DNA of 64,000 nt from Manis javanica (lineage: Eukaryota > Chordata > Mammalia > Pholidota > Manidae), in assembly GCF_040802235.1 (NCBI RefSeq), contig NC_133172.1, positions 61,015,613 to 61,079,612 of the forward strand, in the 5' to 3' direction. Shown piece after piece: positions 51,461 to 62,229 of this stretch (its first letter is position 1; every line of letters begins with the position of its first letter). Both the position numbers and the translations under genes were made by a program. The notes under the pieces were generated by a model. The model was not told where the DNA came from, made no database searches, and was given only the letters and a program-made list of their open reading frames with translations.

Positions 51461-52129
51461 AAGGCACCATAGGATAACAGTTAGTGTTTTCAAAACTATA
51501 AAGTGCTGTACCCATATAAGGCATTATCTTGGCCCCATAAGAAGTCTGGATTTTATCAGAAGACAGTAAGATTCTACTGAAGGTTTGTCAAGAATGGAGT
51601 AAAACTTGGTAGTCAGCAGGGTTAGGATTAGCAAGACAAGAACATGTTTGTCATCAGTAGCAAAGAAGTCAGTGGAAGAGAAAAAAAATCAAAGAAGCAA
51701 GTGACAGCAGATGCCTAACTGGCTGTCCTGTAACAGGCAGACCAAAGTACAGACACAGGAGTCAGCGTTGGGATGCAGGAGTCTCTCTTCCTCAGAGGCA
51801 AGGCGAAGGCAAAGACTGGGTACTCAGAGATGTTTTACCTAGAGAGGAATCAAAGTTGGGGACTCTCCCCGTGGCCTGTACCCTCCATGACCTAGGAAGG
51901 ATAGTCATGTGTCAACAGTAAAGCAAGAAGGTCTGATTTTAAGTAGGAAGGGACCATGAACTAAGGAAGGATGCTGTGGAGGAAAGAATTTAACCTTGCC
52001 AAAAGTCGGCCTTTGTCCTTGGCCGACAATCTGATTTAGGGTGGGAGCTGGCCACACCAGAAAGACCCAACAGTGTGGTTCAGGGTGGGGCTCTGGGGCG
52101 GCAGGATCAGCTATCCTGGACGCTGAGAC

Positions 52130-52560
52130 AGAACACATGGGCAATCAATGACCCAATCAGTCATTCTCATGTGATGGAGCCCCTGTGAAGACTGTGAGCA
52201 CCAAGGCTCAGGCGGGCTTCCCTGGCTGGCAACGCTCTGTATACAGTGTCTCACATCAATGCTAGCAGAGTAATGCATTCTGGCTTCACGTGGAGAGGAC
52301 AGCAAAGTTCCGCCTCTGCTGCTTCCCCAGATTCTGTCCTGTGAGCCTCTTCCCTTGGGCCGATCTTAATCTGTATTCTTCCCCTGTAATACACTGTAAC
52401 TTTGAGCACAACAGCCTTCAGTGAGTTCTGTCAATCTTTCCAAGTAATAATCAAACCTAAGGATGGTCCTGGGAGCCCCCAAACTTGCAGCTGGTGTCAG
52501 AGGGAGAGAGGTCTTGTGTGGGCTGTTCCCCCTCAGCTCCAGAGCTGACTGACTCCCAGC
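52130..52560 (+). repeat. ERV solo-LTR-like element in ZDHHC7 intron 1 (family not assigned)
   Basis: Shows an ordered set of ERV-LTR features: 'gtgatggagcccctgtgaag', a 'cctgtaatacactgtaact' decayed poly(A)-signal region, 'agtgagttctgtcaatctt' and 'gatggtcctgggagccccc'. It resembles the antisense LTR piece at 13.2-13.6 kb. No internal retroviral genes were seen beside it. Confidence 0.55.
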
Positions 52561-52699
52561 CAGCCTGAACTCTCCTCACTTGCTACAGGTGGCGGGTCAT
52601 AGCGAGTTAACCCTGGACACTGGCCTTAGGGACAAGAGAGAGTGAGATAGTGTTCAGACTTTACACACTTTATACTCTGCTCTAGTGTCTGAATTTTTT

Positions 52700-54100
52700 T
52701 AAAAACATGTATTACTTTTCCAATTTAAGTATTATTTCTAGGATACCCAACCCCCAAAAAATGCTTTAGGAAAATGACACTGTACAGTTGTTCGGCATGG
52801 ATTAGAGCAGGGACGTTCTGAAATCATCAGGAATTCAGATGCATTGATTCTTAATTCATCCCAAACATTAAGTTTGTATGTAAGCTTTTTTCTAGTCCTA
52901 TTTCCTCAAATTAATAAGGATTATTCATATCACCAAAGAGTCCAAGACTACAGGTAATGCTGTGAGAATGTAAAAGTATGTCCATTCTTTTGACTAAGTG
53001 AACACAATTAGTATGTAAAGTTCCTATTACTGCCTTCTCACTGGGAGCCATTCTATTCATGCTAATGCTTGTCCTTTCTAGAGGAGGATTTCTGCTTTTA
53101 TTAGTGGATTGACTAGCATGACTGTAACATTCTGATTCATTCACTGTAATCCAAAGCATGCTCGGAGCCATGGGTAACAGACTACTTTTGAATACACATT
53201 TATCCACTTGGCCTTGAGATGAGTCATTTGCATAGAGTGCAGTGTTGTTTAATGAATTCCTTTCGGATAGTCTTACTCATCTCTCACCTCAAAAGTCAAT
53301 GTGAACCTACCAGTCTAACTCCCAAAAGTACACAATCCAAGTAGCTTTGATAATGCTTTTATTTCTCAGAATGTTCAAGAAATGCCATTTAATGTGTCTG
53401 TTCCATCCCACTTTTCACATACCCCAAGGGTCTTTCACTTTAACCAAGTTCTGACTTCCTACGCAGCAGAGTTAACAAGGGGACTTTTTAAAAGGTGGCT
53501 TTAGGTAAGTTAAAGTTGTAAAGCAATAACAAAAAAATTAAACTCATCATCTGTGCGGTGAAGAGTTTATGAAGAAATAAAATTGATCTAAATTTCTAGA
53601 CCATCTGAGACAGTAAGAGTGAAACATAAATATATGCACAATAAGAACATATACGAAGCAGACCGCAGATGTAACATGGTAGCATCAATTTGGACAGTAC
53701 TGTGTTACAACCTGTGTAAGAAGACTGTGTAAACAAGCTACATCAACAGTTCTTCTCACACTCCAATTTATCACAAAAATAAACTGGTGACTGATAAGCT
53801 GATAACGTGTGTCCACTCAACAACGAAAAGGGACTTAGTTCCAGCAGTCATGACTCCTCGGGGGAGATGCTCCTTGGCTGCAGCAAGAAAAGACGCAGAC
53901 GTTACCCTGAAGGTTGACTTGATTGTCCCACGTGTCCTGTCAGGCAACTCCTCTCAAAGATCACGGTAGGGGTAAGTAAGGATTAGAGTTAGAAGAGAAA
54001 AACTAAAAAGGGAGGGAAGAACAGGAGCCTTCAAGAAGCCACGGGCAACGTTCGAGAAAACCCACTGTAATGCATGCCTATAAATCACTCCTTCCTCACA
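52700..54100. other. AT-rich, repeat-free part of ZDHHC7 intron 1
   Basis: About 1.4 kb with no recognised interspersed repeat, close to the promoter. On the minus strand it contains several TAA-rich UTR-like stretches. The longest open frame is 98 codons (52,911-53,207) and is unrecognised. Function unknown. Confidence 0.4.
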
Positions 54101-54149
54101 GCTCACAGAAAGGTTTAAAACCACTTCTCCTCTGGCCCTAACAACCAGT

Positions 54150-54235
54150 TATTACTTAATAGATGAGAAAACTGTGGCTCGGAGAGCTGACTGTCCCGCC
54201 CAAGGTCAGGCAAAAAGCTGGTCTTGCACTTCGGG
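54150..54235 (-). repeat. MIR fragment at the edge of the ZDHHC7 CpG island
   Basis: 'aatagatgagaaaactgtgg' followed by 'gcccaaggtcaggcaaaa' is the complement of the MIR core. Confidence 0.6.
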
Positions 54236-54445
54236 CCCTACCCCGAGATCGACCAAGGAGTAACAAGGAGACATCTGGAGGCGAGTCCAGCGCAGGCCAG
54301 AGGTGGCACAGAGGTGCCCCCGAGGAACTCGGGAAGGTCGCAGATGCAGAAGGAGGAGCGGGCGCAAAGGGCAGCTGGGGGCCGGGAGTGGCCGGGAGAT
54401 CGGGGCGAGAGCAACCAGCCGCCCGGCCCGGTCGGCCGCACTCAC

Positions 54446-54650
54446 CCGAGGCCCGGGCGGGGTCGCCCGGCTCTGCGGCTCCTCCCGGCCTGCGGCGGCG
54501 GCGGCGGCGACTGCTGCGGCTGAGGCAGGGACGCATCATGCGCCCACGATCATGATCGGGCCGGAGCGGGCCCCGCGGCTCGGCTCGGGTAGGTTCAGCT
54601 ATAGGCCGTTCTGAGAGAGACGGCCGCTGGGCAGGCACCGGAGCCCAGGG
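54446..54650 (-). other. ZDHHC7: ZDHHC7 exon 1, non-coding first exon (5' boundary approximate)
   Basis: The minus strand reads CTCGG followed by GTGAGT, with the GT at 54,445-54,444, giving a strong donor inside the CpG island. The exon carries a (CCG)n trinucleotide run (54,492-54,509). A minus-strand open frame crosses it but has no recognisable protein and runs past the donor, so it is treated as 5' UTR. The transcription start is inferred. Confidence 0.7.
54492..54509. repeat. (CGG)n short tandem repeat in ZDHHC7 exon 1
   Basis: Six CGG units in a row on the plus strand (CCG in the ZDHHC7 transcript), within the 5' UTR just upstream of the exon 1 donor. Short and uninterrupted. Confidence 0.85.
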
Positions 54651-55805
54651 ACCGGATCCGAGAACTGAGTGCCGCGAACCCGGAAGTTAACCCGGAACAG
54701 GTTGGCGGCGCTGCGCTTGCGCAGTTCTGGCCGCACCGCTCCCTGCTGCTGAGCGGGGCCCTCGTGGGGGGCTGTGGAGGCTTGGAAGTCAGAGCCTGCT
54801 TGGGGCGGAGAGTCTTAAAAACTATCAGTTCCTTGAGAACGCAAGCTCTTAGTTGAAAGCTTTTCTCGCTAAAATAAAGGGATCTACACAAACTGAAGCC
54901 CGGAAGAGAAAGGATGCTACTACGGGCGGCCGCAAGGTCCAAGACGCGCCGTTAGGCTGTCAATCTCGGTGGGGAATTCTTGCCGGCATGTTCCGGAGCC
55001 TGCGGCGGCGTCTCGGAGCCAACACTCAGGTGGCTTGACGGTGTGCGGAATGAGAGCTCAGAAAATGGGGAAATAGAGGAGAAGGAGTGGAAACACAGGG
55101 CTAGAAAGCACGTGAAGCGCACTGGACTGGGGTCCGCGAAGCCTCTGGTTCCTTCTCCGCATTCCAGCGTCCGCTTGCAGGTAAGTCCTAAATTCTTTGA
55201 AGGTAGATACATGCTTTTTATTTCTTCGGTTTTCCTATAACATTTGGGACAATTTCAGCAGGACTGGGAAGTAGGTGTTCAGTTAGTGTTTATTGGTAAA
55301 CTGCTAAGTACTCAGTAAATTGTAAGATTAATGAAAGCATTAAGTAATGACAGCTAAGGGATCCATCAGAATCTTAGTGCAAGCCACCTTCTCGCTATTT
55401 ACCGTTCTCGCTCCCAGAAACTTATTCCAGCTAAAATTTTGGAAGTCTGGGGTGCATCAAAATCCGAGCTTTAAAAGTTTAAAATTTTGTTACCGTATCT
55501 TGTAGCTCTGTATTTAAAATAGTGCTATGCATCCAGCCAACCCTCTTTGAGCTTCCCATCTTCTGGTAGCCTTGTTTCCGGATTTGTTTCCACCAGGGCT
55601 ACTGGTGTCAACTAATAAATGTTGATGGAGTGATCAAATTAGAACCCTCAACATTTTGCAACCACCAGAGCATTATCATTAATGGATGCTAAACCCCTGG
55701 GTGAAAGTTCACTGGGAAATAGGATATTATAGTATTGTATATAAGCTATATTTCAATTTTAAAATGGTAAACAACCAGCCTGTACTCTAAATATGTATCA
55801 GTGTC

Positions 55806-56045
55806 TTACAGGACAGAGAAAAGGTGAGAACTATTCCAGAGTAAAGGAGACTGCCTTGGAAGATGCCCAAAGGGGCGCCAGGCCAAAGAATGCAGGCAGC
55901 TTAAGAAGCAGGAAAAGGCAAGGAAAACCGTAGCCTCTAGAAGGAACGCAGTGCTGCCAACACCTTGATTTTTGGACTTGAGCTCCAGAACTGTAAGATC
56001 ATAAATTTGTGTTGTTTTAAGCCACTGCATCTGTGGCAACATGTT
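55806..56045 (+). repeat. MLT1-type MaLR LTR 3' portion
   Basis: 'agaaggaacgcagtgctgcc', 'ctccagaactgtaagatcat' and 'gtgttgttttaagccactgc' are the LTR 3' half. The 5' half is missing. Confidence 0.8.
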
Positions 56046-56289
56046 TCATAGAGGGAAGGGGGAAAACAGGCATGGTGGTCAACCAGAAACAGAACTGGTG
56101 CTGAGTCACATCACCTGGCTTCTCATGTATACTATAATTGTTTTTTGGAATCATCCTCCAATCAAAGTATTTTTGCATATTCAGCCATTGAATAAATTTC
56201 CTGTTTCTCCCATGTTTTCTTCATGACCTTTACACAGCATCACATGATAGCTTAGCAAATTCTTTGTCCTGGATATCTGTTGCTTTCCC

Positions 56290-56790
56290 TTGCCTTCCCA
56301 GAATCTATCCCCCATTATCCTGGCAAGAGCCCTTCAGTTTCCTGTGGGGACCCACCCTTCCCTTGCTCTCCACCCAAGTAGCTGGGTGAGGCTGCTTTTC
56401 ATTCCTGTCCAGATGTGGCCAATCCAGTTATGCCAACAGCCTGGCCTCAGGTTGGTTCAGGGGATGAGCACACAAGTGATATTGGTCCATTCAGACCAAA
56501 TCCTGGGACTTTTGCTGGAAATACTGAGGAAGAGAATCCTTTTTTCCATTGAGGCTGCTACACTGAGAGTATATAAACCTGTTGGGGGAGAGATACCACT
56601 CTATAAAAAGCACCTAATCTGAGAATTGAAGCCAGCTCGGAGGGAAACAGTCAAGTAGGAGAGAGAGAGAGAGACCAAGTTCTGATGACATCATTTGCAC
56701 CCCTGGATCCTGCTTGACCAACCCTAGAATTGCAGTTTTGTGAACCAATATATTCCCTTTTCACAAAAACCCATTTGAATTGTTACTTAA
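56290..56790 (+). repeat. Interspersed repeat, LTR-like (family not assigned)
   Basis: 'atattggtccattcagacca', 'gggacttttgctggaaatac', 'ttctgatgacatcatttgca' and 'tgaaccaatatattccctt' occur in the order of a common mammalian repeat. A short (GA)n run at 56,658-56,674 lies inside. Confidence 0.55.
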
Positions 56791-58171
56791 AATGAGATCT
56801 GAAAGAAACCTGGTAAATATATCCTCCAGGTTCAAATACACCATTTCGACTGTATCTCCTTGAGTTACCAGTCTGTACTTTTCACAGAAGATGCACAGCT
56901 AACCTAGCATGACTGGGTCTTCGTCATGGATGCTTCTGAGGCGTCACAAATATTTTTTGAGTAATGTGTCCTGAATATTTCCTAGGCCCAATGTCAAGTT
57001 CACTGGTCTATGGTTTGCAGAACTTACTTTCTCCTTTTTTAAATGGCCATGTCATCTGCCTCTCTCCAACTTTCTGACGAGGTCATAAGTTTTATGAGGT
57101 ATGGAGAGAGAGGATCCATATGAACCTCTTGAGAAGAAATTATATTTCCCCCAAATAGAATCTGACCCTGAATGAGATCACATTTTCCAATTTTCCTGCA
57201 CAGTGGGTATTGCCAGAGTCAGGTCAGGACTGCACAAGTCCATACCTTGTGCCAGGTCCACTCACTCAACCAGGAGAGGACTTCCTCCAGCCTCATATCT
57301 GATCTTCGTCTGTTCCCACAAAGTTAGTAAGACAAGCTTCTATTCTGCCGGACACAAGGCAGAACCTCACAGGAATCAATGACATGCCCACCTGTGTCCC
57401 CAACAGGAATGAAAACTACCTTATACTCTTTTCCTTCCTGAATTCACACCAAGCTTGGAACCCCCAGAGATCCAGCTTCTCGTCAGCGATGGCCAAACCG
57501 AGCTGGTCAAACAGACCTGGAATGGACCGGAAGCATCTATGGCACCGAAGGCCCCAACCCTTGTGGGAATGCAGCTCCCAGCTTTTTTGCTTCGTGTTGT
57601 TCCCTGCAGCTTTTCCAAGCAGGTCTTACCAAGTTCAGCAGGTCGTCTTGATAGGGACTATCAGTTCCTCACGTGGGGCACAGGAAATACCCTTGGTCGT
57701 CAATCCATGTGGTCTTTTCTCCCCAAGTGGCAGAACTAGGACTTAAGAGAACAGTTTTCTAAAATTGACATTCAGCCCTGTTTCAGATACTATTAAATTT
57801 ATTTAAAGATAGGGTTTCATTATTTCATACATACCGCCACAGAAGGCGCGCCACAGCTCTGCAGTGTAGCCTGGGTAATGTCTTTGAAAAATCCAAGGTT
57901 TCAAGAGCCCCCACTCTGGAGTCAGATTCTCTATTTCACTGGGTTCGGGAACCAAGTTTGACATAATTATTGGAAAGGAGTGTCAATTTATGCTTCTATA
58001 GTTACTTCCTGTGGAACTTAAAAAACTTCCATAAGAGACTCTTCTAGTGTTTACCTTTTACTTTTTAATTGAATAGATGTGTAAAAAACTGACACTGAAG
58101 GGCCTGCAAGTTGCGTTTATTGTATTTGCTTTAAAGATGCAGACTGGCCCGGAACTTCTGAACAGCTGAGG

Positions 58172-58284
58172 TGGAGTCTGTCAGTTTTTAAGATGCCCCA
58201 TTCCGAAAAATAAGTCGACCCCAAATTGCCCTTCCGTGCCAGGCATCCTTCCGTGCCAGGCATCCTTGCGTGACCTACTTTAAA
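58172..58284. repeat. 113-bp direct repeat, copy 1
   Basis: Runs from 'tggagtctgtcagttttta' to 'gacctactttaaa'. An identical-length copy begins 458 bp to the right at 58,630. Only one mismatch was seen over 113 bp (G versus A in the 'attccgaaaaa' stretch). It contains an internal tandem unit 'cttccgtgccaggcatc' repeated twice. Confidence 0.95.
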
Positions 58285-58629
58285 ATTCTCACCTGATGGC
58301 CCCCCTGCGACTGTGCCTGTCTTAGGTTGTTCCTCCCTTGAGGAATCTTACCCGTCTCTGGCTAACCAGTCATCTTCCGGGGCCATACAGGGAAATGTAA
58401 AGTTGGTAAGTGAGAGAGAAGCCATATTGTTTGCAAAGGTTAGCTTTTTACTTCTTTGCAGATTTATGCCCTGTGGCTTCTATGCCCAGCACTTGTCTCG
58501 AGGTATCTTTACCACCTGGACTGTACTTGAACCATCAGACAAATTAAAGCAGCCCATTTCTGGGATCTGTTCACATCCCATATGTTCTTTTAACCATAGA
58601 TAGTCTATAGTCATGAGATTTTGGGGTGC

Positions 58630-58742
58630 TGGAGTCTGTCAGTTTTTAAGATGCCCCATTCCAAAAAATAAGTCGACCCCAAATTGCCCTTCCGTGCCAG
58701 GCATCCTTCCGTGCCAGGCATCCTTGCGTGACCTACTTTAAA
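58630..58742. repeat. 113-bp direct repeat, copy 2
   Basis: Second copy of the 58,172 repeat in the same orientation. Its right end touches the start of the second CpG island. The 345 bp between copies are not duplicated, so this is not a simple tandem duplication. Confidence 0.95.
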
Positions 58743-59520
58743 GCGTGCTCGCCAAAGCCGGCCTCGCCCTACCTCAGGAGCAGGCGGGCGGGAGACGGCG
58801 TCGCTGTTGACAGGTGTGGGCACCACGCAGGGACGACACCCAGACCCCCGCCAGCCCCCGCGGCGCGGTAACCCACTCCTTCGCCCGCAGAGCGGCCCGT
58901 CCCATCCAGCCCTTCCCAGTCGGCAAGACACCCTCATTTCGAGCAACACCTTCCGTAAAGCGGCCCCCCGGGCGGCCCCGAGCGTGCCCCGTGGGTAGGG
59001 GTCCGGCGCCCGGGGCGCTGGCCGAGGCCCCGCCGCCTCCGCTTCGGCGCCCTGTCACGTGACACCCGCCTCCTGCCCCTCCCCGCGCCTGCGCAGGCGG
59101 GGGCGGGGGCGGGCACGGCCAGCTGACTGACAGCTCGCCCCGGGCGCCTCGGAAGGACCCGGCTCGGGGGCCGGCGCAGTGGCAGCAGGTCAGAACTGGA
59201 CGGCGCCCGCACGCCCGCCGGCTGCCTGGGCGCCCGACGTGGTGAGTGGGGGCCCCGCCAGCGTCCGAGAGGAGGGCGCACCCCGGGCTCTCCGGCGGCG
59301 CGGGGGTCTCGGAGGGCGGGCGGGGTGGGCCACGGGGGTGGAGGAAGGGGTCGCGGGAGGGCGCGGGACCAGGGCTGGGGGCCTCGGTGGCGTCTGCAGG
59401 GGCCGCGCGCTGGCGGTGAGGGAGTCCAGAGCCCGCGGCGTGGGGAGCGGTGCAGTACCTCGGGGACGTGGACAAGGTGGCTCCGCTCGCCGGTGGCAGA
59501 TGGTGTCCCCAGGTAGCTTC
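58740..59520 (+). promoter_or_regulatory. Second CpG island, candidate KIAA0513 promoter
   Basis: The densest CpG region of the window. Ordered motifs: a 10-bp palindrome GTCACGTGAC at 59,054-59,063 (USF/TFEB-class E-box), an NRF1-like GCGCCTGCGCA at 59,085-59,095, and tandem GC boxes (GGGCGG type) at about 59,097-59,114. A plus-strand splice donor follows 130 nt later. Assignment to KIAA0513 rests on recalled human gene order (ZDHHC7 then KIAA0513, head to head), not on coding sequence. Confidence 0.7.
59115..59241 (+). other. KIAA0513: Candidate non-coding first exon (KIAA0513 by synteny)
   Basis: Sequence immediately after the GC boxes runs to GACGTG followed by GTGAGT, with the GT at 59,242-59,243, a near-consensus donor. 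No start codon with a recognisable KIAA0513 N-terminus occurs here or in the remaining 4.7 kb, so this would be a 5' UTR exon with the coding exons outside the window. The 5' boundary is a guess from the motif positions. The alternative is an unrelated transcript from the same CpG island. Confidence 0.45.
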
Positions 59521-62220
59521 GGGATGGCACTGGGGCTCAATCCTGGAGGGAAGAAGAACCCGATTCCTGGAAGGGATGCTGGGGAGGGGTGCTTGGGACC
59601 AGGATGAAAAGACATTGGCCAAGTCGCCTGTGTGTGTTCAGTTTTAAGTTTGCTTCTGTTCCTGGGGTGGCAGACCGGTGAGGTGTGGGGACAAGGAGAA
59701 GGGGCTCTGTACGGGGTGCCCGCCCCGTCGGCCTGCCTGCGCCTTCCCGGGTCCCCCCTTCCGACAGCTCACGGAGCAAAGAGGAGGTTTGCAGAGGGCA
59801 CAGAGGCACAGACGCAGTTGGAAGCCCTGGGTCAGGGTGGACTGAACCAGCGAGCAGGGGCTTTGAAAGGACAGGATGTAGTCTTCTTGAAGCTGAGCCC
59901 GTTTTCCCCCTTGCACGGGATTTGTGCTCCCCAAGTTGCACGTTGAATAGATTTGGGAGAAGGACTTTGCAGTGGGCACTGGTTAACTCCTTTAACTCTG
60001 GGTAAGTGTGAGGCCAGGGTGTCGACCTGCAGGCTGAACAGGAACTGGCCTCTTGAGCTGGCACAGGTGAGGCGCCCTGACGTGGAGGTTATCTTGTAGT
60101 GAGTCAGTGTTAGAGGCAGGCTGACAGCTGTCAGGGACCAGGCTGCTTTAGCCAGACCATTGCCACTTAACACTAATGTTTCAGATTCATTTGATTAGAG
60201 GCACCCCCTCCCTAAGCCTAAATTAGAGCAGCCAAGGTGTTTGTCATTGAATTAAACAAAGGGAAAAAAAAGATTTCAATTGTGTTTCAACGGAGTGCAC
60301 CTACCAAGTCTTTCCTCCATTGTCTGGGAGTGTATGTTCTCCCATCGTTCAATCTCTCCCTTCCCCTCCACTCGCTTTTATTAACACTTTGTTCAGAAAT
60401 AGGACTGCTTGCGCATTTGAAGCATAGGGCCATAGTCTATTGAGAGACCGGCTCACAATGAAAAAGTTGACTCCTGAGGTTCTCTTTTTCTATTAAAGAA
60501 ATGAAGATGGCTGAGGACTCACAGATAGGCTCTCTTAGTGATCAGCTCATCATCTCTAGTCTCTAATGGTTCTGGAATACATTCCCATGTTTTTCACATG
60601 TTTGTCTTGTGTATGGCATGTGTCAGTACGAAGGTAGTTTGTATCGTTTGTGAATGTAACAGCTAAAGAAGAGGAAAAGCTGCTCACTGACCTAAGTCAC
60701 AAACCTTAAATAATTTGGACAGCATTCCAGAAAGTGGACAACACCGGTTCTCTTTTTATGACAATTGGGTTCTTCAGAGGTAAATTGTGACCCCCAGATG
60801 ACTCGGAAGGGACTTCTTTTAGGACAATCTCTAGGAAAGAAAGGTTTAGGATGGGATAAATCATGCTACATGTCCCTCTCTGCCCCCTCCCTCAGAAAAG
60901 AAAACCAGTTTAAAAGAAACATCAAGAGCAGCCTGGGAAGATAAAAACACACAAAGTCATGAGAAGGCAGCAGCTGCAGGGAAGATAATGCAAAGGGAGG
61001 GCTACAATCCCGTTGCCAAGAATAACCCCTGCTTTACCGGCCGAGTAGAGTTAGGGAGGGCTTTCACTCGCTGAGTCCTAATGCATCTTCCCAGTCAACT
61101 TGGAATGGTAGGTGGCGGTGTTACCATTCTCACATCACAGATGAGGAAACTGAGGCCAGGTGACTTGCCCAAGGTCCCTTAGCTACTAGGGGGCAACGCA
61201 AAGTGTTAAACCCGGCCACCAGACGCCAAGTGCAGTAGCCCTCCCCTGCCCTGAGCACTGGGATGTGGAAGGACTGGGGCCGGGTACAGCACATTGGAGG
61301 GCACCAGGGCTTCCCGCCTCCCCTGGCAGAGCATCCTGCTCTCCCGCCACTCACCCTGCTCAGTAAGTCAGCCTAGCTCGCAGGCTCGCTGCACCTTCAC
61401 CGCTTCCCCTGCCCAGAGCTTGGGAGAATCTGCGTCTGCTCAGATTTGTTTGTAACTGAGAGATCTGGTAGGAAGTCTGACTGCAACGGAGTGTCTTGCC
61501 CAAGTGCTCAGTGTTTCCAAATAGTCTAGGTGTCTTCAGCTGGGTGATGCAAGAGACCAAGGCAATTCTAGGGAAACGTGCCGTGATAGTCTTCCTTGCC
61601 CTCCACCTGGAAGAGAAACACAGTGGTGGTGAAACTTAAGTTGCTGACCCAGTCTTTTTGTTTATTTTATCCAGTATTTTATATGTGGCATTGTTCGGTT
61701 GATAGTGATGTTTTTATTTTTAAATGGGCACAGTTGACCTCATTAGGGAAGAACAAGCTTTAATCTAATTTTCTAGATCTGACCATCTAGATCTGAAAAA
61801 AGGACTGCTGGGGGATGTTATTTGAGATACGTTTCAGCAGGTCAATGGGACAAAACGTAACTAAAAGCCAGGCAATCTTGGCGTACATCCGGTATATAGA
61901 TCTGAAAGGAAAAAGTGACAGTTGCAGTCTACTCCATGCCAAGAATGTTGCATTCTTTACTGGACAGCACGTGTAATGAACAGAAAAAAATCAAGCATGT
62001 CCACAGGAAACTGCTGCAGTGGGGAATGACTGAGAGCAGGGAAGCCTGAGTCTTGGGAGCCATGGTCACAGAAGGTGCAGGGCTGTCATTTATTAGCCTT
62101 GTTCTGTAGAGGCCCAAGAACAAAAGGACAAAAGATATGGTTAGAAAGACTTCAGTTTTAAGGACTTTATTATCCCAGAATAATCTTTTTAAAACTAGAG
62201 TCAAATCATGTACCTCCCCA
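59242..62220 (+). other. Candidate first intron of the plus-strand gene, proximal part
   Basis: Starts at the donor GT. It holds a MIR fragment at about 61,130-61,200 ('acagatgaggaaactgaggc') and otherwise unique-looking DNA. No coding exon was recognised. Confidence 0.4.
61100..61210 (-). repeat. MIR fragment
   Basis: 'cagatgaggaaactgaggcc' and 'gacttgcccaaggtccctta' are the complement of the MIR core. Confidence 0.75.
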
Positions 62221-62229
62221 TTGGCTTCC

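Larger units (their letters stand above)
28690..54690 (-). other. ZDHHC7: ZDHHC7 transcription unit (whole gene, approximate ends)
   Basis: This is the complete gene span on the minus strand, from the CpG-island promoter to the poly(A) signals. Seven exons are visible: a non-coding exon 1 ending at 54,446 and six coding exons at 39,954-39,623, 33,139-33,015, 32,918-32,822, 32,357-32,276, 31,514-31,384 and 30,724 into the 3' UTR. All introns begin GT and end AG. The first intron is about 14.5 kb and the second about 6.5 kb. The transcription start is placed only roughly, between the NRF1/ETS-like motifs and the exon 1 donor. The 3' end is inferred from an AATAAA on the minus strand. An optional extra coding exon recalled for a longer human isoform, between the exons at 39.6 and 33.1 kb, was looked for and not found. 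Confidence 0.93.
54180..54770 (-). promoter_or_regulatory. CpG-island promoter of ZDHHC7
   Basis: GC-rich, CpG-dense stretch around exon 1. Upstream of the presumed start are CCGGAAGT at 54,680-54,687 (ETS/GABP-type, in plus orientation) and TGCGCTTGCGCA at 54,712-54,723, close to the palindromic NRF1 site. No TATA box was noticed. This combination is typical of broadly expressed TATA-less promoters. Confidence 0.75.

Noticed and set aside
54156-54638. 160-codon minus-strand frame in ZDHHC7 exon 1
   Set aside because: Runs across the exon 1 donor into the intron. The composition reflects GC content. The true ZDHHC7 start is in exon 2.
58774-59622. 282-codon minus-strand open frame across the second CpG island
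   Set aside because: Pro/Arg/Ser/Gly-rich translation typical of CpG-island DNA, with equally long frames on the other strand. No domain and no splice support.
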